From an uncultured Bacteroidales bacterium (lineage in GTDB: Bacteria > Bacteroidota > Bacteroidia > Bacteroidales > Paludibacteraceae), in assembly GCA_937901225.1 (NCBI GenBank), contig CALCGX010000033.1, positions 1 through 45,042 of the forward strand: a DNA stretch of 45,042 nucleotides. The letters are read 5' to 3'. Below are positions 32,315 through 40,169 of this stretch, one piece after another (positions within the stretch are counted from its first letter, which is position 1; each line of letters opens with the position of its first letter). A program made the translations under genes and the position numbers. Under the pieces are notes generated by a model. It saw only the letters and a program-made list of their open reading frames with translations, made no database searches and was not told the origin of the DNA.

Positions 32315-32345
32315 CAAAGTTACACTTTTTTTTGCAGACGAGCAA
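32315..32345 (-). promoter_or_regulatory. Promoter of the endonuclease I-nadA unit
   Basis: On the minus strand, TTG (32345-32343), a 20-bp spacer and TAACTTTG (32322-32315). Confidence 0.82.
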
Positions 32346-32360
32346 GAGAAGAGGAGAAAA

Positions 32361-32395
32361 AAAGAAAAATCACCTAAATTTTTAGGTGATTTTTT
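32361..32395 (-). terminator. Terminator of rng
   Basis: A 13-14-bp near-perfect stem (AAAAATCACCTAAA / TTTAGGTGATTTTT) lies directly after the rng stop, with T runs on the minus strand. It separates rng from the endonuclease promoter. Confidence 0.88.
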
Positions 32396-32398
32396 CTT

Positions 32399-33979
32399 TT
32401 ACTTTTCTGCTTTCGAAGTTTCTTCATTGCTGTTAGTGAGTTCCAAGAGATTTCCTTTTTTATCGTAGAACTTTGTTTCCAGCATTCCCAAATTTTGATT
32501 TTCAATGGTATGGACTCCGTATTTGAATCTCCATTTCGTTTTAAGACTTTTCCATCCTCCCTTTTCCACGTATGCATATACATAAGGGTGTAGATGCAGT
32601 CTGATTCCTCTGCCATACGAAGCCTTCATATTTTGGATTTGCTCTTCGACTTGTTCAGTAAATAAAACAGAAGATTGAATCTTACCTTTTCCCATACAAG
32701 TAGGGCAAACTTCTGTGACATTCACTTCCACCGCAGGGCGCACGCGTTGTCTAGTGATTTGCATCAATCCAAATTTAGAGAGCGGTAACACATTGTGTTT
32801 TGCTCTATCATTTTCCATCAGCGTACGCATACGTTCGTAGAGCGCTTGCTGATTGTCTTTATCATCCATATCAATGAAATCAATCACAATGATTCCACCT
32901 ATGTCTCGCAATCGGAGTTGATGTACAATTTCATCTGCTGCGAGCATATTAAAGTGAAATGCATTCTGCTCTTGATCTTCGAATAGTTTTTTGCTACCAC
33001 TATTCACATCAATGGAAAAGAGTGCTTCGGTACGATCCATCACGAGGTATCCACCTTTTTTGAATCCGACAGTGCGTCCAAGTCCAGTTTTCATTTGTCG
33101 CGTGATATCAAACTTATCAAAAATCGGCTGTTCACCGCTATAAAGTTTGACTATCTTCGAGACCTCTGGAGCAATGAGGTCAAGGTATTGTTTAATCTCT
33201 TGATAAACCTCCTTGTCATTGACGTGAATGCTCTCAAAATTAGGTGAGAGTATATCACGTATGATACCAATGGTTCGCCCAAGCTCTTCGCTGATTAGTG
33301 CAACAGGTTCCTTCTTTTGCAATGTAGCAACGCAGTCTTCCCAACGTTGGATTAGTACTCGCAATTCATTGTCAAGTTCAGCCACACGCTTGTCCTCTGC
33401 CACAGTGCGCACAATCACTCCAAATCCTTTTGGTTTGATGGATTGTACGAGTTGCTTGAGTCGCCCTTTCTCAGCTTGTCGGCTGATTTTGCTGCTTACC
33501 ATCACCTTATCTATAAAAGGAATAAGCACGAAATTACGCCCTGTGATGGATATTTCGGCAGAGAGTCTTGGTCCCTTGGAGTTGATAGGTTCCTTGGTAA
33601 CTTGAACCAAAATAGTGTCCCCTACTTTCAGATAGTCAGCAATCTGTCCTTCTTTGCCACAAGCAGGCTGATGCTCAATCTTGTGTATTTCGGGTATCCT
33701 ACGACGATCAGAGACTAATTTGGTAATGTACTTCTGCTGCGTGAGAAACTCTGTTCCTAAATCAAGGTAGTGCAGAAAAGCTTCTTTCTCATGTCCTACA
33801 TCCACAAAAGCTGCATTGAGCGCTGGCATGATTTTCTTCACACGACCGTAGTAGATATTACCTACGGCAAAGGTATCAACCCCTCTTTTTTCGCGATTGA
33901 CCTCCATAAGTCGGTCGTTCTCAGTAAGCGCAATAGCAATCTCTTGTGGGGTAACATCCACAATCAATTCGCTTTTCAT
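32399..33979 (-). CDS. rng: Ribonuclease G/E family endoribonuclease
   Basis: A single-strand-specific endoribonuclease for rRNA maturation and mRNA decay. The 526-residue protein matches RNase G length, lacking the long degradosome tail of RNase E. The S1-type RNA-binding region is near the N-terminus (VGNIYYGRVKKIMPALNAAFVDVGHEKEAFLHYLDL), with an insertion. The catalytic metal residues fit SIDVNSG and the IIVIDFIDMDD strand, and the Zn-link CPTCMGKG is near residue 413. The start MKSELIVDVTPQE is typical. A 6-bp hairpin with a tetraloop lies in the leader at 33994-34009. The gene lies downstream of a terminator that ends the HU-COX24 transcript; no consensus promoter was found in the gap, so read-through is possible. 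Confidence 0.93.
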   Translation of the reverse strand: MKSELIVDVTPQEIAIALTENDRLMEVNREKRGVDTFAVGNIYYGRVKKIMPALNAAFVDVGHEKEAFLHYLDLGTEFLTQQKYITKLVSDRRRIPEIHKIEHQPACGKEGQIADYLKVGDTILVQVTKEPINSKGPRLSAEISITGRNFVLIPFIDKVMVSSKISRQAEKGRLKQLVQSIKPKGFGVIVRTVAEDKRVAELDNELRVLIQRWEDCVATLQKKEPVALISEELGRTIGIIRDILSPNFESIHVNDKEVYQEIKQYLDLIAPEVSKIVKLYSGEQPIFDKFDITRQMKTGLGRTVGFKKGGYLVMDRTEALFSIDVNSGSKKLFEDQEQNAFHFNMLAADEIVHQLRLRDIGGIIVIDFIDMDDKDNQQALYERMRTLMENDRAKHNVLPLSKFGLMQITRQRVRPAVEVNVTEVCPTCMGKGKIQSSVLFTEQVEEQIQNMKASYGRGIRLHLHPYVYAYVEKGGWKSLKTKWRFKYGVHTIENQNLGMLETKFYDKKGNLLELTNSNEETSKAEK

Positions 33980-33993
33980 ATGTCAATGATCAT

Positions 33994-34009
33994 GGGCAAC
34001 TATTTGCCC
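33994..34009 (-). promoter_or_regulatory. Leader hairpin of rng
   Basis: GGGCAA-CTAT-TTGCCC, a 6-bp stem with a tetraloop, 15 nt upstream of the rng ATG. RNase E genes in other bacteria are autoregulated through leader structures; a similar role is only an inference here. Confidence 0.45.
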
Positions 34010-34027
34010 GGGGTTAAATAAGTTATT

Positions 34028-34081
34028 AAAAAAAATGCTTTGCGGCACCCATTTGCGCCCAAATAGGTATAGCCACAAAGC
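34028..34081 (-). terminator. Terminator of the HU-COX24 unit
   Basis: On the minus strand, GCTTTGTGGC pairs with GCCGCAAAGC (one mismatch), an inner ATTTG/CAAAT stem extends it, and ATTTTTTTT follows. Confidence 0.85.
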
Positions 34082-34100
34082 TTTTGTCAAGCGTCAAAGC

Positions 34101-34190
34101 TTACTTATGCTTATGACGATTCTTGCGCAAACGTTTTTTACGTTTGTGGGTAGACATCTTATGTCTTTTGTGTTTCTTACCGTTTGGCAT
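34101..34190 (-). CDS. 29-residue AURKAIP1/COX24-type basic protein (probable ribosomal-associated peptide)
   Basis: A very small gene. It encodes MPNGKKHKRHKM followed by THKRKKRLRKNRHKHK, more than half of it Lys/Arg/His. This pattern (KRHKM-THKRKKRLRKNRHK) is the short Bacteroidota form of the AURKAIP1/COX24 domain, related to the mycobacterial small-subunit peptide bS22. A ribosome-bound position is inferred from that relation and from composition. The ATG at 34190 lies 20 nt below the HU stop, and the gene is followed by a terminator, so it is expressed with HU. Confidence 0.85.
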   Translation of the reverse strand: MPNGKKHKRHKMSTHKRKKRLRKNRHKHK

Positions 34191-34210
34191 AATTGTAATG
34201 TATTAATAGA

Positions 34211-34483
34211 TTATTTTAAAAGTTCTGCGAAGCTATCAGCTGGCTTAAAAGAAGGAATCTTATGCTCTGGAACAAGGATAGATTCGTTCTTTGTAATGTT
34301 ACGAGCTACTTTTGCAGCACGAGTCTTGGTACCAAAGCTACCGAAACCACGGAGGTATACTGCCTCACCATTTGCTACAGTTTTCTTGATGTTATTCATT
34401 GCAGCTTCCACTACGTTCATGATAGTAGTCTTATCATAACCTGTTTGAATTGCAATTTCATTAACGAGTTCTGCTTTTGTCAT
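34211..34483 (-). CDS. HU family DNA-binding protein
   Basis: A 90-residue histone-like protein that bends DNA as a dimer. It has MTKAELVNEIAIQTGYDKTTI at the N-terminus (helix-turn-helix dimer core), the GFGSFGTKTRAAKVARN beta-arm motif and a terminal PSFKPADSFAELLK, all as in HU. A TACCTTTG promoter lies about 80 nt upstream, leaving a leader of about 73 nt. It is cotranscribed with the COX24-type gene. Confidence 0.96.
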   Translation of the reverse strand: MTKAELVNEIAIQTGYDKTTIMNVVEAAMNNIKKTVANGEAVYLRGFGSFGTKTRAAKVARNITKNESILVPEHKIPSFKPADSFAELLK

Positions 34484-34560
34484 AATAATGTTATATTTAA
34501 TGAGTTATACTTTTCGAGTCTTAAAAATCAAAAAAACGTTCCGAAAACCGAAATCGGGTG

Positions 34561-34590
34561 CAAAGGTACTAATAATTTTTTGATTTACAA
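34561..34590 (-). promoter_or_regulatory. Promoter of the HU gene
   Basis: On the minus strand, TTG (34590-34588), a 19-bp spacer and TACCTTTG (34568-34561). Confidence 0.8.
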
Positions 34591-34735
34591 AAGAAAACGA
34601 CAAGAAAAATGTATTTTTTTGTATTTTTTTGTTTAGTTTATATCTTTTGTCGTATTTTTCCCACCATATATAAATAAGGAGAACTTGTATTTTTATTTAT
34701 ATGAGGAATAAGCAACCTCAACCATCTAACTAATT

Positions 34736-35311
34736 TCAATCTATCTTATCCATCTTAGGATGTTCTGCGAAATACTTCCAGAGCGGTGCAGCATGCAATG
34801 CCTGCACAAACTCGCCCGCTTGAAGCAACTCCATAACTTCTTCACGTTCATACAGATGTACACGGATATCTTCTGTGCGCTCTTGATGTTGCTCGGTGAG
34901 TTTCTCCACTCCTGTAGCAAGAAAAGTATAACTAAGGTTGGTATGATTGGTAGGATTGGGCGAAAGCGTCATAAATAGTTGCCACTCTCCTCCGCCAAAA
35001 CCTGTTTCTTCGCTAAGTTCGCGTTGTGCTGCTTGCAATGGTGTTTCACCCTCATCTATAACACCTGCTACCAATTCGTAATGTGTCTCTCCCAACGCAT
35101 GGCGGTATTGATCTTCTATGACGAATTGTCCATCTCGTGTGATAGCAATCACGTTGATCCAATTAGGAAAATGCATAACAAACCATGTGGGAATCTGCGC
35201 ACCAGAAGGCAATTCCACCAACTCTTGACGGATATTCAACCATGGACCACAATTCAGCAAAGGAGTGCTCTTGAGCACCTTCCATTTTCTATTTTCGAGT
35301 TTCTTAATCAT
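34736..35311 (-). CDS. NUDIX hydrolase (ADP-ribose pyrophosphatase-like)
   Basis: A 191-residue hydrolase of nucleoside diphosphate-linked compounds. The NUDIX box is complete, GVIDEGETPLQAAQRELSEETGF, preceded by the FVIEDQYRHALGETHYELVAG strand typical of ADP-ribose and ADP-sugar pyrophosphatases (NudF type). The exact substrate cannot be read. The start is 1 nt after the stop of the MATE gene, so the two are an operon. A loose AT-rich inverted repeat (34668-34702) lies downstream but is too weak to call a terminator. Confidence 0.88.
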   Translation of the reverse strand: MIKKLENRKWKVLKSTPLLNCGPWLNIRQELVELPSGAQIPTWFVMHFPNWINVIAITRDGQFVIEDQYRHALGETHYELVAGVIDEGETPLQAAQRELSEETGFGGGEWQLFMTLSPNPTNHTNLSYTFLATGVEKLTEQHQERTEDIRVHLYEREEVMELLQAGEFVQALHAAPLWKYFAEHPKMDKID

Positions 35312-35312
35312 A

Positions 35313-36644
35313 CTATTTTATATTAAAATGAGCGAGGGTATGTTTCCAGGCCAAGGTGAGGTATAGCACCCTTGCAGCAAGATGTGCGAAGTATGCGATA
35401 TAGATCGATAGCACGTCAACGTATTGATATGTAATCAGATAGCCCATAACAAATGCCAATGCAGCATAGATCATGCCATTGCGAATCTGCTTGCCTGCCG
35501 TAGCACCCGCATAGACGCCATCCCACATAAAAGCCAACGTGGAGACAATCGGCATGGCAATGAGCCATGCAGTATAATCTTCCAAACGCGAAAGCACGAT
35601 GGTATCAGAGGTCATTGCGTGGTAGAACGGCTCTGACCATATGGCAAATAGTAGAGTAAAGAGCACCCCTACCCCAAGCGACCAAGCGAATAGCAAACGT
35701 ACCACCCTACCTATATCCGAATTCCGATCTTTACTTTCCATTTCTCGACACCCAAATTCTTTTCCCACCAATGCTTCTCCCGCATAGGCAAAGCCATCTA
35801 CGAAATAGGAGAATAACATAAAGAGCTTCATCATGATAGTGCTAACAGCCAATTCCACATCACCATATTTAGATGCTAACGATGTAAAACCCACATATAC
35901 TACCATAAAACATAGCGAACGGATAAAGAGATTGCCATTGAGCGAAAGTAATCGGCGCATACCTTGTCCATCCATCGCCAAGCGTAGCGGCGATAGTCCC
36001 TTCCAAAGATGGCGGTATTTAGCCAATAGCAATATCAACGCTACTATCAACCCTGTAAATTGTGCAGTAACCGTACCTAGCGCTACTCCCAAAGCCCCCA
36101 TTGGGGTATAGATTGCCAACACATAGCTGACCACCATATTGACCACATTTACTACGATGTCGGTAATCATTGGACTTACAGTATCTTGCATACCTATAAA
36201 CCAGCCTTTGAATGCCATGAGCGACAAAGTAGCAGGCGCAGCCCAAATACGAATAAAGAAGTACTCACGCGCGAAGGTAGCTACCTCTGCAGAGCAAGGC
36301 ACCAACATGAGTACAATATTCACAAAGAGCCACTGAATCAACCAAATCAACGCAGCCCCAATCAATGCTATACCTACACTCTGACTTAATAATCGCGCAC
36401 ATTCTACCCTATCCTCACGCCCAAAAGCTTGCGCCGTCATACCGCTTGTACCCACACGCAAAAAGCCGAAATTCCAATAAAGCAGATCGAATAGCATTGT
36501 ACCGATTGCAATACCGCCAATCGCAGTAGCATTAGCGATATGTCCCACAATAGCCGTATCCACCAGTCCCACTAATGGGATGGTGATATTCGCCAAAATA
36601 CTAGGAATAGCGAGGCGGAGTATCTGTGAGTTGAGTGATTTCAT
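35313..36644 (-). CDS. MATE family efflux transporter
   Basis: A 443-residue inner-membrane cation-coupled exporter with about 12 membrane helices. It begins SLNSQILRLAIPSILANITIPLVGLVDTAIVGHI, the usual MATE N-terminus with the conserved Pro and Asp in helix 1, and has the internal repeat with ILANIT/LLSLNGNLFIRSL-type starts. The start is taken as ATG 36644; the longer frame beginning at 36656 overlaps the -7 box. The leader would then be only about 5 nt, nearly leaderless. Substrate is unknown; MATE proteins in this group export drugs or metabolites. Confidence 0.9.
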   Translation of the reverse strand: MKSLNSQILRLAIPSILANITIPLVGLVDTAIVGHIANATAIGGIAIGTMLFDLLYWNFGFLRVGTSGMTAQAFGREDRVECARLLSQSVGIALIGAALIWLIQWLFVNIVLMLVPCSAEVATFAREYFFIRIWAAPATLSLMAFKGWFIGMQDTVSPMITDIVVNVVNMVVSYVLAIYTPMGALGVALGTVTAQFTGLIVALILLLAKYRHLWKGLSPLRLAMDGQGMRRLLSLNGNLFIRSLCFMVVYVGFTSLASKYGDVELAVSTIMMKLFMLFSYFVDGFAYAGEALVGKEFGCREMESKDRNSDIGRVVRLLFAWSLGVGVLFTLLFAIWSEPFYHAMTSDTIVLSRLEDYTAWLIAMPIVSTLAFMWDGVYAGATAGKQIRNGMIYAALAFVMGYLITYQYVDVLSIYIAYFAHLAARVLYLTLAWKHTLAHFNIK

Positions 36645-36653
36645 TTGAGACGA

Positions 36654-36684
36654 CAAAGGTACACAAAAAAATGCACATACACAA
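36654..36684 (-). promoter_or_regulatory. MATE-NUDIX promoter, extended module
   Basis: On the minus strand, TTG (36684-36682), a 20-bp spacer with GTATGTGCA and a T run, and TACCTTTG (36661-36654). It is the same module as at nadE, prfB and the amidase-like gene. Confidence 0.83.
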
Positions 36685-36722
36685 ATGGCATGCGCATTTT
36701 TTACATTTATTTTAATTTAAAA

Positions 36723-38375
36723 TTAACTATATAGGAAGCGTTTGATGCTGCGTTTAGGAGTCTTCTCGAACTCTTTCTCAACTACCTCAATTGCACTCAC
36801 TTGACTATATTGAGGAATTTGTTTGTTGAGTTCTTTGCGGTTCTCCTCCATCACGTCAAAGATATTTCTTCCTGCAAGCAGTTTCTTACCAGCATCGGAA
36901 TTGTCAGGGTAAACCAATGCCACTAATTTTTGGTCGCGTTGTACTACCACAGACTCTAATACCAATGGCAAACTATTCAACTTATCTTCAATCTCCTCTG
37001 GGTAGATATTCTGTCCGCTGGGGCCAAGCAACATATTCTTGCTACGTCCGCGCAGGAAGAGATTACCATGCTTATCAATGATACCAAGGTCACCCGTACG
37101 CATCCATCCATCTTCTGTGAAGGTTTCTTTGGTAGCTTGCTCATTCTTATAATAGCCCATCATCACGTTTACGCCATGCACTTGCAACTCACCTTCTTTC
37201 TTTGCAGGATCTTCGCTATCAATACGCAGTTCCATACCTACAATACCCTTTCCACAAGAGCGATAGAGGTATTTCTTCCAATTCTCATATGTAATCAGCG
37301 GAGCGCACTCGGTCATACCATAGCCCACGCAATATGGGAAGTGCATATCATGCATGCATTTCTCTACCTCTTCATTCAAAGCTGCACCACCGATAATCAA
37401 GAAACGTAAATTACCACCAAATGCTTGCAACAGGGTGTTGCTCACTTTCTTGTGTAACAAGTTCTTGATACCAGGAGTATTCCAGAGCACCTTCATTACA
37501 GGTTTGTTGATGATAGGCAATACTTTACCTTTGATGATTTTCTCAATTACCAAAGGCACTGTCAAGATCATGAATGGATGCACTTGTGCAAACGCCTTCA
37601 TCAATGTGGTTGGAGTTGGTGCTTTAGTCAAGAAATACACCTCTGCGCCGTCGCACACTTGATACAGGAACTCGAACATCAAACCGAACATATGTGCGAT
37701 TGGCAACATTGAAAGCACCTTATCGCCTTCTTGATGAGGGATCTCTTTCACAGCAAAGTCAATGTTTCCGCTCAAGTTCTTGTGGCTCAACATCACACCC
37801 TTAGGATTACCCGTAGAACCAGATGTGTAGTTAATCAACGCTAATTCATCAGCATTATCAGTAGGATAATTCAAATTCTTTGCTGCTACACCATTTGGCC
37901 ACTCTTTCTTAAATGCCTCATCCACAGCAGCATAGGTTTTCTCAACCTCTTCTGTAGCAGCATGCTTCAGACTGAAATCATCCATAAATACCAAGGCAGT
38001 CAAACCAGGCATCTCTTTTGCATCAATCTTACGGAGCACGTTTGGTCCGCAATACAGCAATTTTGCCTCAGAGTGATTAACCAACGCATGTATGCCCTCA
38101 CCCGTGAAATCAGGTAAGATGCTAACAGCCACAGCCTTATAAGTTTCAATAGCTAAGAATATCAAACCCCAATTTGCGCAGTTACGACCGCAAAGCGCAA
38201 TCTTATCTCCTTCCTTAATACCCAATTCACGGAAAGTCACGTGCAAACGTGCAATCTCGTTTGCCAACTCACCATAGGTGTAGGATGTTTCACCATCCAA
38301 GTCCTTCATTGCCAACGCATTCCATTTGTTGGTCATGGTATTCTGGAGATACTCCAGATAATGTTTCAATTCCAT
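36723..38375 (-). CDS. AMP-dependent ligase, long-chain acyl-CoA synthetase-like
   Basis: A 550-residue ANL-superfamily enzyme that activates a carboxylic acid with ATP, most likely forming an acyl-CoA. Motifs are LINYTSGSTGNPKGVMLSHKN (A3, phosphate loop), YGMTECAPLITYENW (A5), MRTGDLGIIDKHGNLFLRGRSKNML (A7/A8 hinge) and the adenylation lysine in PKRSIKRFL at the C-terminus. It has no long membrane segment. A fatty acid is the best guess from the family and from the TetR and ALDH neighbours. Two tandem promoters precede it, the proximal one carrying the TetR-type operator. Confidence 0.88.
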   Translation of the reverse strand: MELKHYLEYLQNTMTNKWNALAMKDLDGETSYTYGELANEIARLHVTFRELGIKEGDKIALCGRNCANWGLIFLAIETYKAVAVSILPDFTGEGIHALVNHSEAKLLYCGPNVLRKIDAKEMPGLTALVFMDDFSLKHAATEEVEKTYAAVDEAFKKEWPNGVAAKNLNYPTDNADELALINYTSGSTGNPKGVMLSHKNLSGNIDFAVKEIPHQEGDKVLSMLPIAHMFGLMFEFLYQVCDGAEVYFLTKAPTPTTLMKAFAQVHPFMILTVPLVIEKIIKGKVLPIINKPVMKVLWNTPGIKNLLHKKVSNTLLQAFGGNLRFLIIGGAALNEEVEKCMHDMHFPYCVGYGMTECAPLITYENWKKYLYRSCGKGIVGMELRIDSEDPAKKEGELQVHGVNVMMGYYKNEQATKETFTEDGWMRTGDLGIIDKHGNLFLRGRSKNMLLGPSGQNIYPEEIEDKLNSLPLVLESVVVQRDQKLVALVYPDNSDAGKKLLAGRNIFDVMEENRKELNKQIPQYSQVSAIEVVEKEFEKTPKRSIKRFLYS

Positions 38376-38416
38376 AATATATCTAATTTTATATTAGTTT
38401 TTTCCTAACACGTCTG

Positions 38417-38424
38417 CAAAGGTA
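38417..38424 (-). promoter_or_regulatory. Proximal promoter (P1) of the acyl-CoA ligase gene
   Basis: TACCTTTG on the minus strand. No TTG lies 19-21 bp upstream; the operator palindrome occupies that position. Confidence 0.75.
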
Positions 38425-38434
38425 CAACAAATTA

Positions 38435-38452
38435 TTCGAACATGCGTTCGAA
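38435..38452. promoter_or_regulatory. TetR-type operator 1 (acyl-CoA ligase side)
   Basis: A perfect palindrome TTCGAACATGCGTTCGAA, ending exactly 10 bp upstream of the P1 -7 box. The core GAAC-N4-GTTC is repeated at the other divergent promoter. Confidence 0.82.
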
Positions 38453-38479
38453 ATTGCTATATTTTTGCAATATTCTCCG

Positions 38480-38510
38480 CAAAAGTAGTATTTTTTTTCG
38501 AAATATACAA
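38480..38510 (-). promoter_or_regulatory. Distal promoter (P2) of the acyl-CoA ligase gene
   Basis: On the minus strand, TTG (38510-38508), a 20-bp spacer and TACTTTTG (38487-38480). It lies upstream of the operator, so a repressor there could act as a roadblock. Confidence 0.55.
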
Positions 38511-38526
38511 GTATTTTTAAGAAAAC

Positions 38527-39123
38527 CTACACATTTTTCTTGATCAAGTCGTACAAATAATTGTATTGTTGCGGAAAAATATCAAAGTTCATTGCTCCCG
38601 AACGTCCTGGATCCCAGCCATCTTTGATGTGCAAAAACATATGTGCTGTGATTTCGACTGGTACATCTCCGCGTATCGCACCCGCGCGCAAACTATTTTT
38701 AATAGCTTGTGTCCAAAGACTCAACTCACGTTCGTACATCTTACGGGCTTTCTTATATAATTCTGGAAAACGTGTATATGCTGTGTACATCACCATTACC
38801 ACATTGGAGGTATTGATATTTTTATTTTCCACTTGATCACGAAACTCTCGCAACTGGTCCAAATAGGACAACATTGCCTCAATCATCTCTGGGATAGTTG
38901 CAGTATCCTTTACTTTATCCAACGCACGTTGTTTGGGCTTAATCAAAAACTCATCCACTACCTCTTGAAACAGTTCATCTTTGTCCTTGAAATAATAGTA
39001 CAACGTGCCTCGCCCCATATTCAATGCTGATTGCAAGTCAGTAATAGACACATTTGCATACCCCTCTATCATATACAACTCAAGTGCCTTGAGCAGTATT
39101 TTTTCTCTACGATCTTCTACCAT
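38527..39123 (-). CDS. TetR family transcriptional regulator
   Basis: A 198-residue repressor-type regulator. The N-terminal helix-turn-helix is clear (REKILLKALELYMIEGYANVSITDLQSALNMGRGTLYYYFKDKDELFQEV, residues 6-55), and the C-terminal half is the variable ligand-binding and dimer domain. The gene sits between the two genes or operons that carry its likely operators, which argues for local regulation. The position next to an acyl-CoA ligase suggests an acyl-CoA or fatty acid ligand, as with FadR-like TetR proteins; this is inference. Confidence 0.93.
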   Translation of the reverse strand: MVEDRREKILLKALELYMIEGYANVSITDLQSALNMGRGTLYYYFKDKDELFQEVVDEFLIKPKQRALDKVKDTATIPEMIEAMLSYLDQLREFRDQVENKNINTSNVVMVMYTAYTRFPELYKKARKMYERELSLWTQAIKNSLRAGAIRGDVPVEITAHMFLHIKDGWDPGRSGAMNFDIFPQQYNYLYDLIKKNV

Positions 39124-39186
39124 AACATCTTCATTTTTACTGATTTATAATTATTATTCCAACTCCCAATTATTCCGAATCGGCTG

Positions 39187-39217
39187 CAAAGGTATAAAAA
39201 AAAATTCATACTCACAA
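39187..39217 (-). promoter_or_regulatory. Promoter of the TetR gene
   Basis: On the minus strand, TTG (39217-39215), a 20-bp spacer and TACCTTTG read as TATACCTTTG (39194-39187). Operator 2 lies about 17 bp upstream of this -33 box. Confidence 0.8.
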
Positions 39218-39233
39218 CACTTTTTAAGAAAAA

Positions 39234-39250
39234 TTGAACACATGTTCGAA
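39234..39250. promoter_or_regulatory. TetR-type operator 2 (SDR-ALDH side)
   Basis: TTGAACACATGTTCGAA, with the core GAAC-N4-GTTC. It ends exactly 10 bp upstream of the SDR -7 box, the same spacing as operator 1, and lies between the divergent promoters of the TetR and SDR genes. Confidence 0.8.
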
Positions 39251-39260
39251 AATAATGCAC

Positions 39261-39268
39261 TACCTTTG
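39261..39268 (+). promoter_or_regulatory. Promoter of the SDR-ALDH operon
   Basis: TACCTTTG with no TTG 19-21 bp upstream, that position being inside operator 2. The leader is about 85 nt. Confidence 0.75.
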
Positions 39269-39356
39269 CAGCCGATTTGGCACAATAATTGTAAGAATTA
39301 TAATAACAAATACGACTATTTTATTTGGTCTAATTATCTACTAAAAAAAATCGATT

Positions 39357-40160
39357 ATGAAACTTCAAAACACAAATATTCTGATCACAGGAGGTGCATC
39401 AGGCATCGGAAAAATCATGGGGCGCCTTGCATTGGAGAAAGGTGCTAAGTCGCTAATCATATGGGACATCAACCCTGAGGCATTAGCCACCACTAAAGCG
39501 GAGTTCGCAGCGCTTGGTACTATTCACACTTACACCGTCAATATTGCTGACAGCAATGCAGTTATCACCACATACCAACGCGTCAAGGAGGAGTGCGGTA
39601 GTGTAGATATCCTCATCAACTGTGCGGGAATCGTGCGTGGAAACAACACGTTTGACCACCAAACAGTAGAAGACATCCGTCTCACGATGGACGTAAATAC
39701 CGTGGCACCAATGGTGCTAACCTTGCAAGTATTGCCTGATATGCTCAGCCGCAATCGCGGACACATCTGCAATATCGCTTCGGCGGGAGGTATGTTGGGC
39801 AACCCTAAGATGTCGGTCTATGGTGCCAGCAAGTGGGCTGTGATTGGCTGGAGCGAAAGCATGCGTATTGAGTTGCAACAACGTAAAGCCAATGTGCATG
39901 TCACTACGGTTGCACCTTATTTTATTAGTACGGGCATGTTCACGGGCGTGCGTTCGGTATTCCCAATCCTCAAGCCCGAACCAACAGCCAAGAAGATTAT
40001 CCGAGCCATCGAACGTAACACCATCTTTGCAGGCATACCATTTGGCTATCATTTTATCCGTTTTTGGCAAGCTATTCTGCCATTACGCGTATTTGACTGG
40101 CTCTTTGGCACAGTTTTTGGTATCTATCGTACAATGGATCACTTCACAGGTCGTAAATAA
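39357..40160 (+). CDS. Short-chain dehydrogenase/reductase
   Basis: A 267-residue NAD(P)-dependent oxidoreductase of the classical SDR type. The cofactor motif TGGASGIG is at residues 11-18, followed by LIIWDIN (an acidic D after the second strand suggests NAD preference), the INCAG strand, a catalytic Ser in NIASAGG, and YGASK with Y155 and K159. The C-terminal part has a hydrophobic segment (RFWQAILPLRVFDWLFGTVFGIY) that may bind membrane or lipid. With the next gene, an alcohol or ketone to aldehyde to acid route is plausible. A gap of 9 nt separates it from the ALDH gene. Confidence 0.92.
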   Translation: MKLQNTNILITGGASGIGKIMGRLALEKGAKSLIIWDINPEALATTKAEFAALGTIHTYTVNIADSNAVITTYQRVKEECGSVDILINCAGIVRGNNTFDHQTVEDIRLTMDVNTVAPMVLTLQVLPDMLSRNRGHICNIASAGGMLGNPKMSVYGASKWAVIGWSESMRIELQQRKANVHVTTVAPYFISTGMFTGVRSVFPILKPEPTAKKIIRAIERNTIFAGIPFGYHFIRFWQAILPLRVFDWLFGTVFGIYRTMDHFTGRK

Positions 40161-40169
40161 CAAAAGTAT

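Noticed and set aside
32279..32317. Longer start of the endonuclease I protein
   Set aside because: It begins at the -7 box and precedes the signal peptide.
34035..34439. Plus-strand open frame across the HU and COX24-type genes
   Set aside because: It is antisense to two convincing minus-strand genes and a terminator, with no domain.
34668..34702. AT-rich inverted repeat downstream of the NUDIX gene
   Set aside because: Ten A-T pairs with a 15-nt loop would be too unstable to call a terminator.
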